From: Micromonospora echinospora
GTDB taxonomy: Bacteria > Actinomycetota > Actinomycetes > Mycobacteriales > Micromonosporaceae
Direction: 5' to 3'
DNA length: 64,000 nucleotides
Assembly: GCF_014203425.1 (NCBI RefSeq)
Contig: NZ_JACHJC010000001.1
Location: 4,366,001 to 4,430,000, forward strand
A program made the position numbers and the translations under genes. Below are positions 29,501-37,204 of the stretch, in pieces; position 1 is the first letter of the stretch, and the number at the start of each line of letters is the position of its first letter. Below the pieces are notes generated by a model. That model was not told the DNA's origin. It ran no database searches and saw only the letters and a program-made list of their open reading frames with translations.

Positions 29501-32333
29501 GGATGCCCTGGGTGCGGCGCTCCTCGAAGTCCAGCCAGGACTCCAGGATCTCCCGGTACAGCGCGGCGGCGCTGAACGTGCCGCCCGCGCCGGCGACGGC
29601 GGCGAGCCGCCCCTCGTCGAGGTTGGCGATGAAGCCGAGCATGCGCGGGTTGCGGGAGAGCCCGAGCAGGTCCTTGACCCCGGCGAGCAGGTCCATCCGT
29701 TCGCGGGCGGCCCGCTCGTCGCCGCCGTACCGGTTGCGCAGGAACGCCTCGATCTGCCCGGGGGTGAAGTCCTCCACGGCGAGCACGCGCCGGTGCGGCA
29801 GCAGGCCGACCCGCTCGCCGAGCGCGGTCAGCACCTGGGAGTTGGTCTTGAAGTGCTGGGTCCGGCTGCTCACCACGATCTTCGCGTTGCCCTCGGCGGC
29901 CTGCAGCAGCGTCTCCAGGTGGTCGGCGGCCCGGTCGTAGGTGACCCGGGCGACCAGCTCGTCGAACCCGTCGAAGAGCAGCACGATGCGGCCCTGGCGC
30001 AGCATGTAGCGGAACGCCTTGAGGTCGATGACCTGCTCGCCGTGGTTGGCCAGGTGCGCGGCGACCAGGCCGTCGACGGAGTGCGCCTTGTCCAGCGCGC
30101 GCAGCTCGACCAGGATCGGGATCAGGTCGGGCGCGGCGGTGGGCAGCCGCCGGGCCACCTCCCGCAGCGCGAACGTCTTGCCGCGGCCGAAGTCGCCGAG
30201 CACCAGCACGAACCGGCCGTCCGGGGCGGAGACGGTCTCCAGCAGCTCGTCCACCACGTCGTCGCGCACGCGCTGGTCGGCGCCGACGAGGTGGCGGTAG
30301 CGCTGCGGCACGTACTGCCCGGGCGGGTAGAGCCGGTCGGCCTGCAGGCGGGCGGTCTGCGCGGCGACGTACTCGCGCAGGTCGAGCAGGCCCTGGAACT
30401 CGGTCAGGTGCAGCACGCGCACGCCCCGGCGTTGCGCCTCCTCGGCCAGTCCGCGCGGCACCCGGTCACCGTCGTAGACCAGCTCGGAGGCGATGTCCGG
30501 GTCGGTGGCGTGCACCCGGCGGGCGAAGACGTCCACGTCGGCGGCGGTGGGGGTGCCCACGTGCGCGCCGACCCGCTGCTGGCGGACCACGCCGTCGGAG
30601 CGGTAGCTGATGTACAGGTGCGGCGGGTCGGTGTCGACGCGGCGTACCACCACCCGGTCGTAGCGGGCCTCGCAGACCTCGGCGAGCCGGTCCAGCAGGC
30701 GCTGCACCGGGGCGACCGGCGCGGCGGCCACCGCCGCGCCCTGGGTGGCTCCCTCGACCGCGACCGGGCGGCGCGGGTCGGGCACCTGGGCCGGACCGGA
30801 CGCGCCGAAGGTGGCCTCGGCACCCGGCCAGTTCACCGCCGTCACCGTGCCGGAGTCGAGGCGGTCGTCGCGGCCGAGCACCCAGCGGGTCATGCCGTCG
30901 CCACCGAGCCGCAGCACCTGCGCCCGGCCGTCGCGGGGGGCCGCGGCCAGCGGCACCACCGGGTCCACCCGCGCCGACGGCGCGGCGTCGGAGAGCAGCA
31001 GGTTGAGCATCGGGCCGACCAGCCGGTTGACCGCGCCCCGGTCGCGCAGCGACACCGGGTCCGGCGGCACCTCGTCGGCGTACGGGCTGCGCGCCCCGGG
31101 GGCGTGCGCCATCGCGCCCAGCCGCAGCCAGCCGGACTGCTGGTAGTGGCGCAGCCGCTGGGCGAACCAGCTGGACTGCGCCTCGCCGAGGAAGCCGTAC
31201 CGGTCCTCCTCGCGGTGGGTGATGGCGATGGTGGAGTTCAGCCCGGCCACCACCACCCGCAGGTCCGGGACCGGGAACAGCGTCCAGGGCTGCTCGCTGT
31301 CGAAGATCCGGTCGTCGAGGCCCTGGTAGAGGTCGTCGAACAGGCGCGCGTAGTGCCGCCACTTCGGCCAGTACGGCGGCTGCGGGTCGACGTCGTCGGC
31401 CTCGCAGGTGGCGAAGTACGCGCGGCAGGCCGCCATGGTCACGTCACGCGGCCCGGGCACCACGATCAGGCGGTGCGGCTCCAGCCCGAGCAGCACCCGC
31501 AGGCCGGTGAGGAAGCTCAGCGCGTCGGAGAACTCGCGCGGGCTGCCCGACTCGGTCAGGTTGCCGGCGACGACGAGCAGGTCCGGCCGGGGCACGCCGT
31601 CGTTCATCAGCAGCGTGAGGTCACCCATCAGGTGTTCCTGCACCTCGCCGGGGGTGACCGGCGCGCCGGGGGTGATCACGCCCCGGCCGAAGCGCGGCCC
31701 GGCGACCTGGAGCACGGTGACGGTGTCCCGGGCGGTCGGCGGCGCCACGGCGGCCGGCGGGAACGGCGGCGGGTTGATCGGGGTACGCCGGGCGCGGCGG
31801 GGCGCGGGCGCTCCGGCGGCCGGCGCGGCGAGCACCCCGTGCGGGTCGGCCGGGTGGTGCGGGAACGCCGGCTGCCGCATCGGTTTGGCCCGGCCGTCGA
31901 GCGCCTCACGGATGCGGTCGAGCACCCGGTTGCGGGCCTGCGCCGGATCGTCCACACCGACCAGGTCCACATAGGTGATGGTGGCGAGCAGCCCGTCGAT
32001 CGGGCAGTCCTCGACGCGTACCGTGACGAGCTTGTTGCCGGTGCCGTCCGGGTCGGCGCGCAGCGCGGCCTGCCACTCCAGCTTGCCGTAGGTGGAGTGC
32101 AGGTAGCGTTCGGACAGCACCGCCACCACCACCTCGGCCTCACGGACGCCACGGTCCATGAAGTCGATGAAGTTGGTGCCGGCCACGAAGTCCCACGCCT
32201 GCAGCAGCGTGCGGTAACCGGCCGCCTCGAACTCCCACGCCAGCCACGTCGCCCAGCGCTCGTCGGCCGGGGAGTAACTGATGAAGAAGTCGATGGGGCG
32301 ATCGGACCGGGTGGGGTGCGCGCCTACAGCCAC
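26559..32333 (-). CDS. TIR - pseudo-metallophosphoesterase - NACHT - pentapeptide - WD40 STAND receptor
   Basis: About 1924 residues. TIR domain, residues about 14-145 (DFFISYSPADERWATWLAWE; SERYLHSTYGKLEWQAAL, with the Glu at about 86 matching the TIR NADase glutamate). Residues about 205-460 follow the calcineurin-phosphoesterase pattern but with lost metal ligands (VAGPRFG, AGNLTESG, PGPRDV). NACHT ATPase about 680-900 (Walker A GDFGRGKT, Walker B IVLLFDGFDEL). Pentapeptide repeats about 1103-1182 (ADLTGADLTDARL). About 15 WD40 blades then run to residue about 1880, with a WAAVSPDGRYKLDGDPGGQF cap. Such proteins sense a ligand through the propeller and oligomerise; TIR then may deplete NAD+. 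The start is uncertain: GTG 32333 sits 6 nt after CATAAT (leaderless); GTG 32417 is the longest option. Confidence 0.9.
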   Translation of the reverse strand: MAVGAHPTRSDRPIDFFISYSPADERWATWLAWEFEAAGYRTLLQAWDFVAGTNFIDFMDRGVREAEVVVAVLSERYLHSTYGKLEWQAALRADPDGTGNKLVTVRVEDCPIDGLLATITYVDLVGVDDPAQARNRVLDRIREALDGRAKPMRQPAFPHHPADPHGVLAAPAAGAPAPRRARRTPINPPPFPPAAVAPPTARDTVTVLQVAGPRFGRGVITPGAPVTPGEVQEHLMGDLTLLMNDGVPRPDLLVVAGNLTESGSPREFSDALSFLTGLRVLLGLEPHRLIVVPGPRDVTMAACRAYFATCEADDVDPQPPYWPKWRHYARLFDDLYQGLDDRIFDSEQPWTLFPVPDLRVVVAGLNSTIAITHREEDRYGFLGEAQSSWFAQRLRHYQQSGWLRLGAMAHAPGARSPYADEVPPDPVSLRDRGAVNRLVGPMLNLLLSDAAPSARVDPVVPLAAAPRDGRAQVLRLGGDGMTRWVLGRDDRLDSGTVTAVNWPGAEATFGASGPAQVPDPRRPVAVEGATQGAAVAAAPVAPVQRLLDRLAEVCEARYDRVVVRRVDTDPPHLYISYRSDGVVRQQRVGAHVGTPTAADVDVFARRVHATDPDIASELVYDGDRVPRGLAEEAQRRGVRVLHLTEFQGLLDLREYVAAQTARLQADRLYPPGQYVPQRYRHLVGADQRVRDDVVDELLETVSAPDGRFVLVLGDFGRGKTFALREVARRLPTAAPDLIPILVELRALDKAHSVDGLVAAHLANHGEQVIDLKAFRYMLRQGRIVLLFDGFDELVARVTYDRAADHLETLLQAAEGNAKIVVSSRTQHFKTNSQVLTALGERVGLLPHRRVLAVEDFTPGQIEAFLRNRYGGDERAARERMDLLAGVKDLLGLSRNPRMLGFIANLDEGRLAAVAGAGGTFSAAALYREILESWLDFEERRTQGIPGAPVSLRRPELWQAVSRLAFQLWESGEAYLRLAELAESTGQLAGRADSRLSGPQAAHAVGAGSLLVRTDDGLFGFIHTSVMEWLVAEGVAEQLNRGEEPAALAVRSLSALAVEFLGDLADPARCTAWTARVLGDESAGETLRANALRLSARLRLPDRADLRGAVLRGEDLSHRELAGADLTGADLTDARLIATNLTEARLEHARLRGARLDQARLAGADLRDAELAGARLFRTDLRGARVAGSSWHRTALIDVSADAALLRAPELRGAVVAPGRPVAPGLAPPAVGVGYGFEVGRLPVPVAYSPDGAVLAVGSDDGGVLLCDTATGLPVRTLQGHRSRVYAVRYDAASHQLVTGAADLTVRLWDADHGDVRHVIEDVFAGWVWPLLTDGRRGRLVVGDAAGVVRLYDTRTARLRHEWPGHAAPIWGTSFSPDGRRVVVADSAGTVRGWDIPTGRLAFEVREPEVVYRVAHTPDGRLLAAVGQHGRVWIRRAGDGELLRSPRGHEADVYALDIHPDGTLMATGDTHGALRLWETETGRPVRVLGRQRGAIYSVRFNGDGSLLATAASDGAIQLWDTDDGQVRHELTRHRGSVWPVVWRPDQNQVATSSNDGTTRLWDVRSGQLQHTLRGHGRRVTALSFRDDGEVLAACGNDGVIRLWEPRTGRLLRQLASPADRLLSVVFCPEESLVASPSGDGGVHLWNTDTGADERELNVDTDHVWAVAFSPDGDALATANDDDTVRLWYRRTGRHFATLTPHRGRVRTVAFSPDGETIATGCDDQTVRLWDAATATCRMTLEHHTDRVYSVGFNSEGTLLASAGNDGTAVVWDVHTGQPRVVLTGHDGRLWSCAFSPDGNLLATAGDDLVIRLWDPVTGRLHGTLAAHTRRVWSVHFSPDSSLLASAGDDGTVRLWDVADPEHAQLRTTLIGLPDGWAAVSPDGRYKLDGDPGGQFWHVIGTCRFEVGELDPYLTQVRRLPVDAPF

Positions 32334-32339
32334 ATGGTC

Positions 32340-32345
32340 ATTATG
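32340..32345 (-). promoter_or_regulatory. -10 element for a leaderless TIR-NACHT transcript
   Basis: On the minus strand CATAAT is followed by 6 nt and then the GTG at 32333, the spacing expected when transcription starts on the start codon. No ribosome site is visible for any candidate start. The divergent permease promoter must share this region. Confidence 0.45.
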
Positions 32346-32441
32346 GCCACCGACGGTCAACAGATCGACACCCTCGGCAGCCCGGATCGCGACCACGTCG
32401 GGCTCCTGCGCCCGCACCGCCGTGTGCGAGGATCGTCACTC

Positions 32442-33674
32442 GTGGAGACCCCCGGCGATCCGCCGAACGCCGTGCCCGACCGATCCCGCTGGGGCCGTCT
32501 GCACGTGCTGGACTGGATCGCGATCGGGCTGGCCGTGGTCGGGCTGGTGTGCGTGCTCACCGGGTTGCTGCCCCGCGCCGACGCCGAGGCGACCATGCGG
32601 CGGATCGTCCCCATCCTGATCTTCCTCGGCACGGTGGTGGTGCTGGCCGAGCTGACCGCTGTGGCCGGGGTGTTCGACGCGCTCGCGACCCGGGTCGCGG
32701 TGACCGCGCGGGGCAGCTTCCGGGCCCTGTTCTGGCTCTGCGTCGGCTTCGCCTCGGTGACCACGATCGCGCTCAACCTGGACACCACGGCGGTCCTGCT
32801 CACGCCGGTGATGATCGCGCTGGCCCGGGCGCTGAACGTGCCGCCGACGCCGCTGGCGATGACCACCGTGTGGCTGGCGAACACGGCGAGCCTGCTGCTG
32901 CCGGTGTCCAACCTGACGAACATCCTGGCCAGTGACCGGGTCGATCTGGACCCGGTGCCGTGGGCGGCCCGGATGTGGTGGCCGCAGCTCGTCGCCGTCG
33001 CGGTGACCGCGCTGCTGCTGTGGTGGTGGTACTGGCGTCCGGCGCGCGCCGGGGCCGACCCGTTCGACCCGCCGCCGCCGTACGTGCCGCCGGACCGGGT
33101 GCTCTACCGCACGGCGCTCGCCGCCTGCCTGCTGTTCGTCGCCGGGATCCTCGCCGGGGTGGAGATCGGCGTCGCCTCCGGGGTGGCCGCCGCGATCCTC
33201 GTCGCGGGCTTCGCGGTCCGGGCCCGGCACCGGCTGCGGCTCGCGCTGGTGCCGTGGCGGCTGCTGGTCTTCGTGACCGGACTGTTCCTGGTGGTGCAGA
33301 CCATCGGCCGGTACGGCCTGGACACCGTGATGGGCACGCTCATCGGCACCGACCCGGGCGCGGAGGGCGCGCTGCGGGCGGGCGCGGTCGGCGCGCTGTT
33401 CAGCAACGTGGTGAACAACCTGCCCGCGTACCTGGCCGGCGAGGCGGTGATCGCGGCCGACCGGCACACCCAGTTGCTGGCGCTGCTGATCGGCACGAAC
33501 GTGGGTCCGCTGGCCACGCCGTGGGCGTCGCTGGCGACACTGATCTGGTACGAGCGCTGCCGGGCCGCCGGGGTGGGCGTGCCGCTGGGCCGGTTCGTGG
33601 CGACCAGCGCCGCGCTCGCCGTGCTGGCCACCGCCGCCACCGTCACGGCGCTTCTTGTCGGTCCCGGCGCCTAG
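32442..33674 (+). CDS. SLC13/ArsB-NhaD-like anion permease
   Basis: About 410 residues with about 11 hydrophobic helices (for example IVPILIFLGTVVVLAELTAV). The ion-transporter-superfamily hairpins are visible: NLDTTAVLLTPVMIALA and WLANTASLLLPVSNLTNILA in the first half, FSNVVNNLPAYLAG and GTNVGPLATPWASLATLIWY in the second. These match the ArsB/citrate/NhaD group; the true substrate (arsenite, dicarboxylate, Na+/H+) cannot be told. The GTG start has GAGGA 9 nt upstream. It is transcribed divergently from the TIR-NACHT gene. Confidence 0.87.
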   Translation: METPGDPPNAVPDRSRWGRLHVLDWIAIGLAVVGLVCVLTGLLPRADAEATMRRIVPILIFLGTVVVLAELTAVAGVFDALATRVAVTARGSFRALFWLCVGFASVTTIALNLDTTAVLLTPVMIALARALNVPPTPLAMTTVWLANTASLLLPVSNLTNILASDRVDLDPVPWAARMWWPQLVAVAVTALLLWWWYWRPARAGADPFDPPPPYVPPDRVLYRTALAACLLFVAGILAGVEIGVASGVAAAILVAGFAVRARHRLRLALVPWRLLVFVTGLFLVVQTIGRYGLDTVMGTLIGTDPGAEGALRAGAVGALFSNVVNNLPAYLAGEAVIAADRHTQLLALLIGTNVGPLATPWASLATLIWYERCRAAGVGVPLGRFVATSAALAVLATAATVTALLVGPGA

Positions 33675-33684
33675 CATCGCGCCC

Positions 33685-34008
33685 ATGAGCAACCCGCCCG
33701 AGATCGTCCGCCGCTACTTCGCGCTCGCCGGCCAGGCCGACAAGGAGCCCTACCTGGCGCTGTTCGCCGACGACGCGGTGGTTGAGGACGAGGGCCGCAC
33801 CCACCGCGGGGTCGCGGAGATCCGCGCCTGGCGCAGCGGCACGCCGCTGGTGTCGTACGAGATCACCGACGTCGAGCAGACGCCGGCCGGCACGGTGGTG
33901 ACGGCGACGATCAGCGGCGACTTCCCCGGCAGCCCGTTCGCAGGGCTGCGGTTCCGGTTCGAGGAGTACGACGACACCCACATCCGCCGGCTGCGCATCG
34001 CCCCCTGA
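33685..34008 (+). CDS. SnoaL-like / nuclear transport factor 2-fold protein
   Basis: About 107 residues of the NTF2-like cone fold: EIVRRYFALAGQADKEPYLALFADDAVVEDEGRTHRGVAEIRAW. Members are small isomerases, hydrolases or ligand-binding proteins. It begins 10 nt after the permease stop and is probably co-transcribed. No active-site assignment is possible beyond the D-D pair typical of the fold. Confidence 0.8.
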   Translation: MSNPPEIVRRYFALAGQADKEPYLALFADDAVVEDEGRTHRGVAEIRAWRSGTPLVSYEITDVEQTPAGTVVTATISGDFPGSPFAGLRFRFEEYDDTHIRRLRIAP

Positions 34009-34063
34009 CCCGGGGCGGGAAAACCGCTACGACCCGGCCGTGGGCAGTGACTACCGTGCCCGC

Positions 34064-34963
34064 ATGACCGTCGCGCCCACCCTGCACTTCTGCACCGACC
34101 CGGACGAGTTCCTCGCCGCCGCCGAGGCGTACCTGGCCGCCGACCCGGTGATCAACACCGTCGTCGCCAGCGTCACGCGCCGGATGGCGGCCCGCCGCGC
34201 CGAGGGCGTCGCGCTGCCCGAGGACGACTGGTGGCTGGTGGTGCGCGACGGCTCCGGGGCGGTGGTGGGCGCCGCGATGCGTACCGCGCCGTTCCCGCCG
34301 CGACCGCCGTTCCTGCTGCCGATGCCGCCGGAGGCCGCCGTGGCGCTGGCCCGTGCGTGGCACCGGCGCGGCGAGCGGGTCCGCGCGGTCAACGGAGCGC
34401 TGCCCGCCGCACGTGCCTGCGCCGACGAGGCCGCACGCCTCGACGGCGGCCGGGTCGAGGTCGCCCAGCACACCCGGCTGCATGTGCTGGACCAGTTGGC
34501 GCCACCGGCCCCGGTGCCCGGCGCGCTGCGGGCCGCCGGGCCGGACGAGGTCGACCTGGTCGCCGCGTGGTTCGGCGCGTTCACGGCCGACGCCGACGAG
34601 CAGGCGGGCCGCCCACCCGGCACCAGCGCACACGAGACGCCCGACCGCGCCGAGTTGCTGCGCCGCATCCGGGACGGGCGGGTCTGGTTCTGGACCGACG
34701 GGTCGGGCGTCCCGGTGCACCTGACCGCCGCCAACCCGCCGTCGTACGGCGTGGCCCGTGTCGGACCGGTCTACACGCCTCCCGAGCAGCGCGGACGCGG
34801 CTGGGCCGGCAACGCGGTAGCCGAGGTGTGCCGGCTGCTCACCGCCGAGGGGGCGCGGGTGTGCCTGTTCACCGACCAGGCCAACCCGGTGTCGAACCGG
34901 CTCTACGCCGGGCTGGGTTTCCGGCCGGTGGTCGACATGGCCAACCTGGTTCTGGTCGACTGA
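34064..34963 (+). CDS. GNAT-family N-acetyltransferase, two-domain type
   Basis: About 299 residues. The N-terminal half is a degenerate GNAT-like domain (PTLHFCTDPDEFLAAAEAYL, WWLVVRDGSGAVVGAAMRTAPF). The C-terminal half has the full acetyl-CoA motif VGPVYTPPEQRGRGWAGNAVAEVCRLLTAEG and ends YAGLGFRPVVDMANLVL. This double-GNAT layout is common in actinobacteria and some fungi; the substrate is unknown. It converges on the sigma factor gene, which ends 12 nt away. Confidence 0.87.
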   Translation: MTVAPTLHFCTDPDEFLAAAEAYLAADPVINTVVASVTRRMAARRAEGVALPEDDWWLVVRDGSGAVVGAAMRTAPFPPRPPFLLPMPPEAAVALARAWHRRGERVRAVNGALPAARACADEAARLDGGRVEVAQHTRLHVLDQLAPPAPVPGALRAAGPDEVDLVAAWFGAFTADADEQAGRPPGTSAHETPDRAELLRRIRDGRVWFWTDGSGVPVHLTAANPPSYGVARVGPVYTPPEQRGRGWAGNAVAEVCRLLTAEGARVCLFTDQANPVSNRLYAGLGFRPVVDMANLVLVD

Positions 34964-34975
34964 AGCGGCTCCGGG

Positions 34976-35842
34976 TCAGCCGGCGAGACCGAGCGCGGCC
35001 AGCCGGCGCGGGTCGGCGATCACGTGCACGGCGGCGATCCGTCCGCCGGTGACGGTGAACGCCATCACCGACAGCGGGCGGTCCCCGGCGCTCACCAGCA
35101 CCCCGGCGGCGCCGTTGACCAGCACCGGCCGGGCGTGCGGGAACAGCCGGCCGAACGTGGTGGCCTGCGCTGCCACCACCGTCGCGCCGGTGAGCACGAC
35201 GGTGTGCCGGGCACGGGCGCTGCCGGCGTCGGAACGCAGCACCACGTCCGGGTGCAGCACCGCCACCAGGGCGTCGAGGTCGCCGTCGCGGGCGGCGGCG
35301 AGGAAGGCGTCGACCACCGCCCGCTGCCGGGTCAGGTCCGGGTCGGGCGCGGGCGCCTGTCCGCGTACCCGGCGGCGGGCCCGGCTGGCGAGCTGCCGGG
35401 CCGCCGCCGGTGAGCGGTCGACGAGCGGGCCGATCTCGTCGAACGGCACCCCGAACATGTCGTGCAGCACGAACGCGAGCCGCTCGGCCGGGGTCAGCGT
35501 GTCCAGCACCACGAGCAGCGCCAGCCCCACCGAGTCGGCGAGGACCGCGGCGTGCGCCGGGTCGTCGGCGCCGGTGTCCACCACCGGGTCGGGCAGGCGG
35601 ACGTCCAGCGGATCCTCCCGGCGGGCGGCGCGGGACCGGAGCGTGTTCAGGCTGACCCGGGCGACCACAGTGGTCAGCCAGGCGTCCAGGTTGTCCACGG
35701 TGGCCGGGTCGGTGCGGGCCAGCCGCAGCCAGGTCTCCTGCACGGCGTCCTCGGCGTCGGTGAGCGAGCCGAGCAGCCGGTAGGCCACCGCGCGCAGCCG
35801 CAGCCGCTCCCGCTCGAACCGCTCCGCCAGCCCGTGGTCCAT
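34976..35842 (-). CDS. ECF41/SigJ-type RNA polymerase sigma factor with SnoaL-like C-terminal domain
   Basis: About 288 residues. Sigma region 2 (RLRAVAYRLLGSLTDAEDAVQETWLRL) and region 4 (TPAERLAFVLHDMFGVPFDEIGPLVDRSPAAARQLASRARRRV) are followed by an NTF2/SnoaL-like C-terminal domain (about 180-285) that in ECF41 sigma factors controls activity in place of a separate anti-sigma factor. ATG 35842 has GGAGG 8 nt upstream. It is divergent from an NAD(P)-binding oxidoreductase gene, and ECF41 factors usually activate such a neighbour. Confidence 0.92.
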   Translation of the reverse strand: MDHGLAERFERERLRLRAVAYRLLGSLTDAEDAVQETWLRLARTDPATVDNLDAWLTTVVARVSLNTLRSRAARREDPLDVRLPDPVVDTGADDPAHAAVLADSVGLALLVVLDTLTPAERLAFVLHDMFGVPFDEIGPLVDRSPAAARQLASRARRRVRGQAPAPDPDLTRQRAVVDAFLAAARDGDLDALVAVLHPDVVLRSDAGSARARHTVVLTGATVVAAQATTFGRLFPHARPVLVNGAAGVLVSAGDRPLSVMAFTVTGGRIAAVHVIADPRRLAALGLAG

Positions 35843-35891
35843 CACCTGAGCCTCCCCTCCCGCACGTCGTCTCGACCCGCCACGGCCCGCT

Positions 35892-35921
35892 GATGTGACC
35901 GGAGGTGACCGCTGTCACATC
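35892..35921. promoter_or_regulatory. Palindrome in the divergent sigJ / oxidoreductase promoter
   Basis: GATGTGAC-N14-GTCACATC is a perfect 8-bp inverted repeat, with a further TGTCACG just after it. ECF41 target promoters are described as having a TGTCACA-type -35, so TGTCACA at 35913-35919 may be the -35 of the oxidoreductase promoter. Confidence 0.55.
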
Positions 35922-35981
35922 TGTCACGTCGGCGGGCCGCCGCGGGTCGACGTGGCAGCACAGGCGACGGAGGGGAAGACG

Positions 35982-36752
35982 ATGAACCCACACATCCTGG
36001 TCACCGGCGGCACCGGCACGATCGGCCGGCACGTCGTACCGCTGCTGCGCGCCGCCGGGCACCCCGTGCGGGTGCTCAGCCGGCGCGGCGGGCGGTCCGG
36101 CGACGGCGTCACCCACGTGACCGCCGACCTGCTCAGCGGCGCCGACCTCGGCCCCGCCCTGCGCGGGGTGCGCACGGTGCTGCACCTGGCCGGCGGCGCG
36201 AAGGGCGACGACCGGGCCGCCGCCCACCTGGTCCGGGCCGCACGCCGGGCAGGGGTGACGCATCTGGTGCACATCTCCGTGACCGGCGCCGACCGGGTGC
36301 CGCTTGCCTGGATGCGGTCCAAGCTCGACGCCGAACGCGCGGTGGCGGACTCCGGCGTCCCGTGGACCGTGCTGCGCGCCGCGCAGGCGCACGACCTGGT
36401 GCTGACCATGCTGACGGCGATGACCCGGCTGCCGGTGGCGCCGGTGCCGGGCGGCCTGCGGTTGCAGCCGGTCGACGCCGCCGAGGTGGCGGCCCGGCTG
36501 GCCGAGCTGACGTCGGGCGCGCCCGCCGGGCTGGTGCCGGATCTGGCCGGGCCGCACACGTACGGGATCGGTGAGCTGCTGACCGGCTACCTGGCGGCCA
36601 CCGGGAAGCGCCGCGCGCGACTGCCGGTCCGCATCCCCGGGCGGGCCGGCCGGGCGTACCGCCAGGGCGCGAACCTGGCCCGGCCGGGCGCCGCGAGGGG
36701 CGTGCGGACCTGGGCGGACTTCCTGGCCGCCCAGACGCCGTCAAGGCCCTGA
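35982..36752 (+). CDS. NAD(P)H-binding atypical SDR (NmrA-like), probable ECF41 target
   Basis: About 256 residues. The N-terminal Rossmann motif ILVTGGTGTIGRHVVPLLRAAGHPVRVLSRR is atypical-SDR type. The YxxxK pair is replaced by a region like LAWMRSKLDAERAVADSGVPWTVLRA, as in NmrA/complex-I-associated reductases. Genes of this kind (or carboxymuconolactone decarboxylases) are the usual partners of ECF41 sigma factors, and this one is divergent from such a factor. GGAGGGG lies 6 nt before the ATG. Confidence 0.87.
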   Translation: MNPHILVTGGTGTIGRHVVPLLRAAGHPVRVLSRRGGRSGDGVTHVTADLLSGADLGPALRGVRTVLHLAGGAKGDDRAAAHLVRAARRAGVTHLVHISVTGADRVPLAWMRSKLDAERAVADSGVPWTVLRAAQAHDLVLTMLTAMTRLPVAPVPGGLRLQPVDAAEVAARLAELTSGAPAGLVPDLAGPHTYGIGELLTGYLAATGKRRARLPVRIPGRAGRAYRQGANLARPGAARGVRTWADFLAAQTPSRP

Positions 36753-36768
36753 CCCGCCGCGACGCCCG

Positions 36769-37179
36769 TCAGGCGTCGGCGGAGCGCGACGCCGGATGGA
36801 ACTGCTCGAACATCACCTCGTAGCCGTCCGGGTCGAGCCCGTAGAAGATCCGCGCCCAGCCCACGTCCTCGGGTTCGAGCGTGACCGGCAGCCCCTCGTC
36901 GCGCCACAGCGCGTACGTGGCGTCCAGGTCCGCGGTGGGCACTGTGAGCACGACACCGAGCCCCGGCGGCCCGGCCTTGACGTCGCGTTCCCGCTGCGCG
37001 TTGTGGTGGCCGTGGCGGTGCAGGTCGGACAGAATCAGCCAGGTGTGACCGAAGGTCAGGTAGCGCAGGTTCGTCTGCTCGGCGTTCGGGATCTCCTTGA
37101 AGCCGAGTCGCCGGTAGAGCCGGTGCGAGCGGTCCAGGTCGCGGACCCGGAGCCCGAGCTTGAGCTGTTTGGCGGCCAT
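36769..37179 (-). CDS. VOC-family (glyoxalase/bleomycin-resistance fold) protein
   Basis: About 136 residues with two beta-alpha-beta-beta-beta modules: LGLRVRDLDRSHRLYRRLGF, then FGHTWLILSDLHRHGHH, and in the second half GLGVVLTVPTADLDATYALWR and DPDGYEVMFEQFHP with the terminal Glu metal ligand. Could isomerise, cleave or merely bind a small molecule. It stands alone between convergent and tandem neighbours. Confidence 0.85.
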   Translation of the reverse strand: MAAKQLKLGLRVRDLDRSHRLYRRLGFKEIPNAEQTNLRYLTFGHTWLILSDLHRHGHHNAQRERDVKAGPPGLGVVLTVPTADLDATYALWRDEGLPVTLEPEDVGWARIFYGLDPDGYEVMFEQFHPASRSADA

Positions 37180-37204
37180 CCGGCCGAGGCTAGCGGATCG
37201 CGCC

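Noticed and set aside
27612..32441. About 1600 codons of open frame upstream of the permease start
   Set aside because: Antisense to the WD40/NACHT gene; homology begins only after the GTG at 32442.
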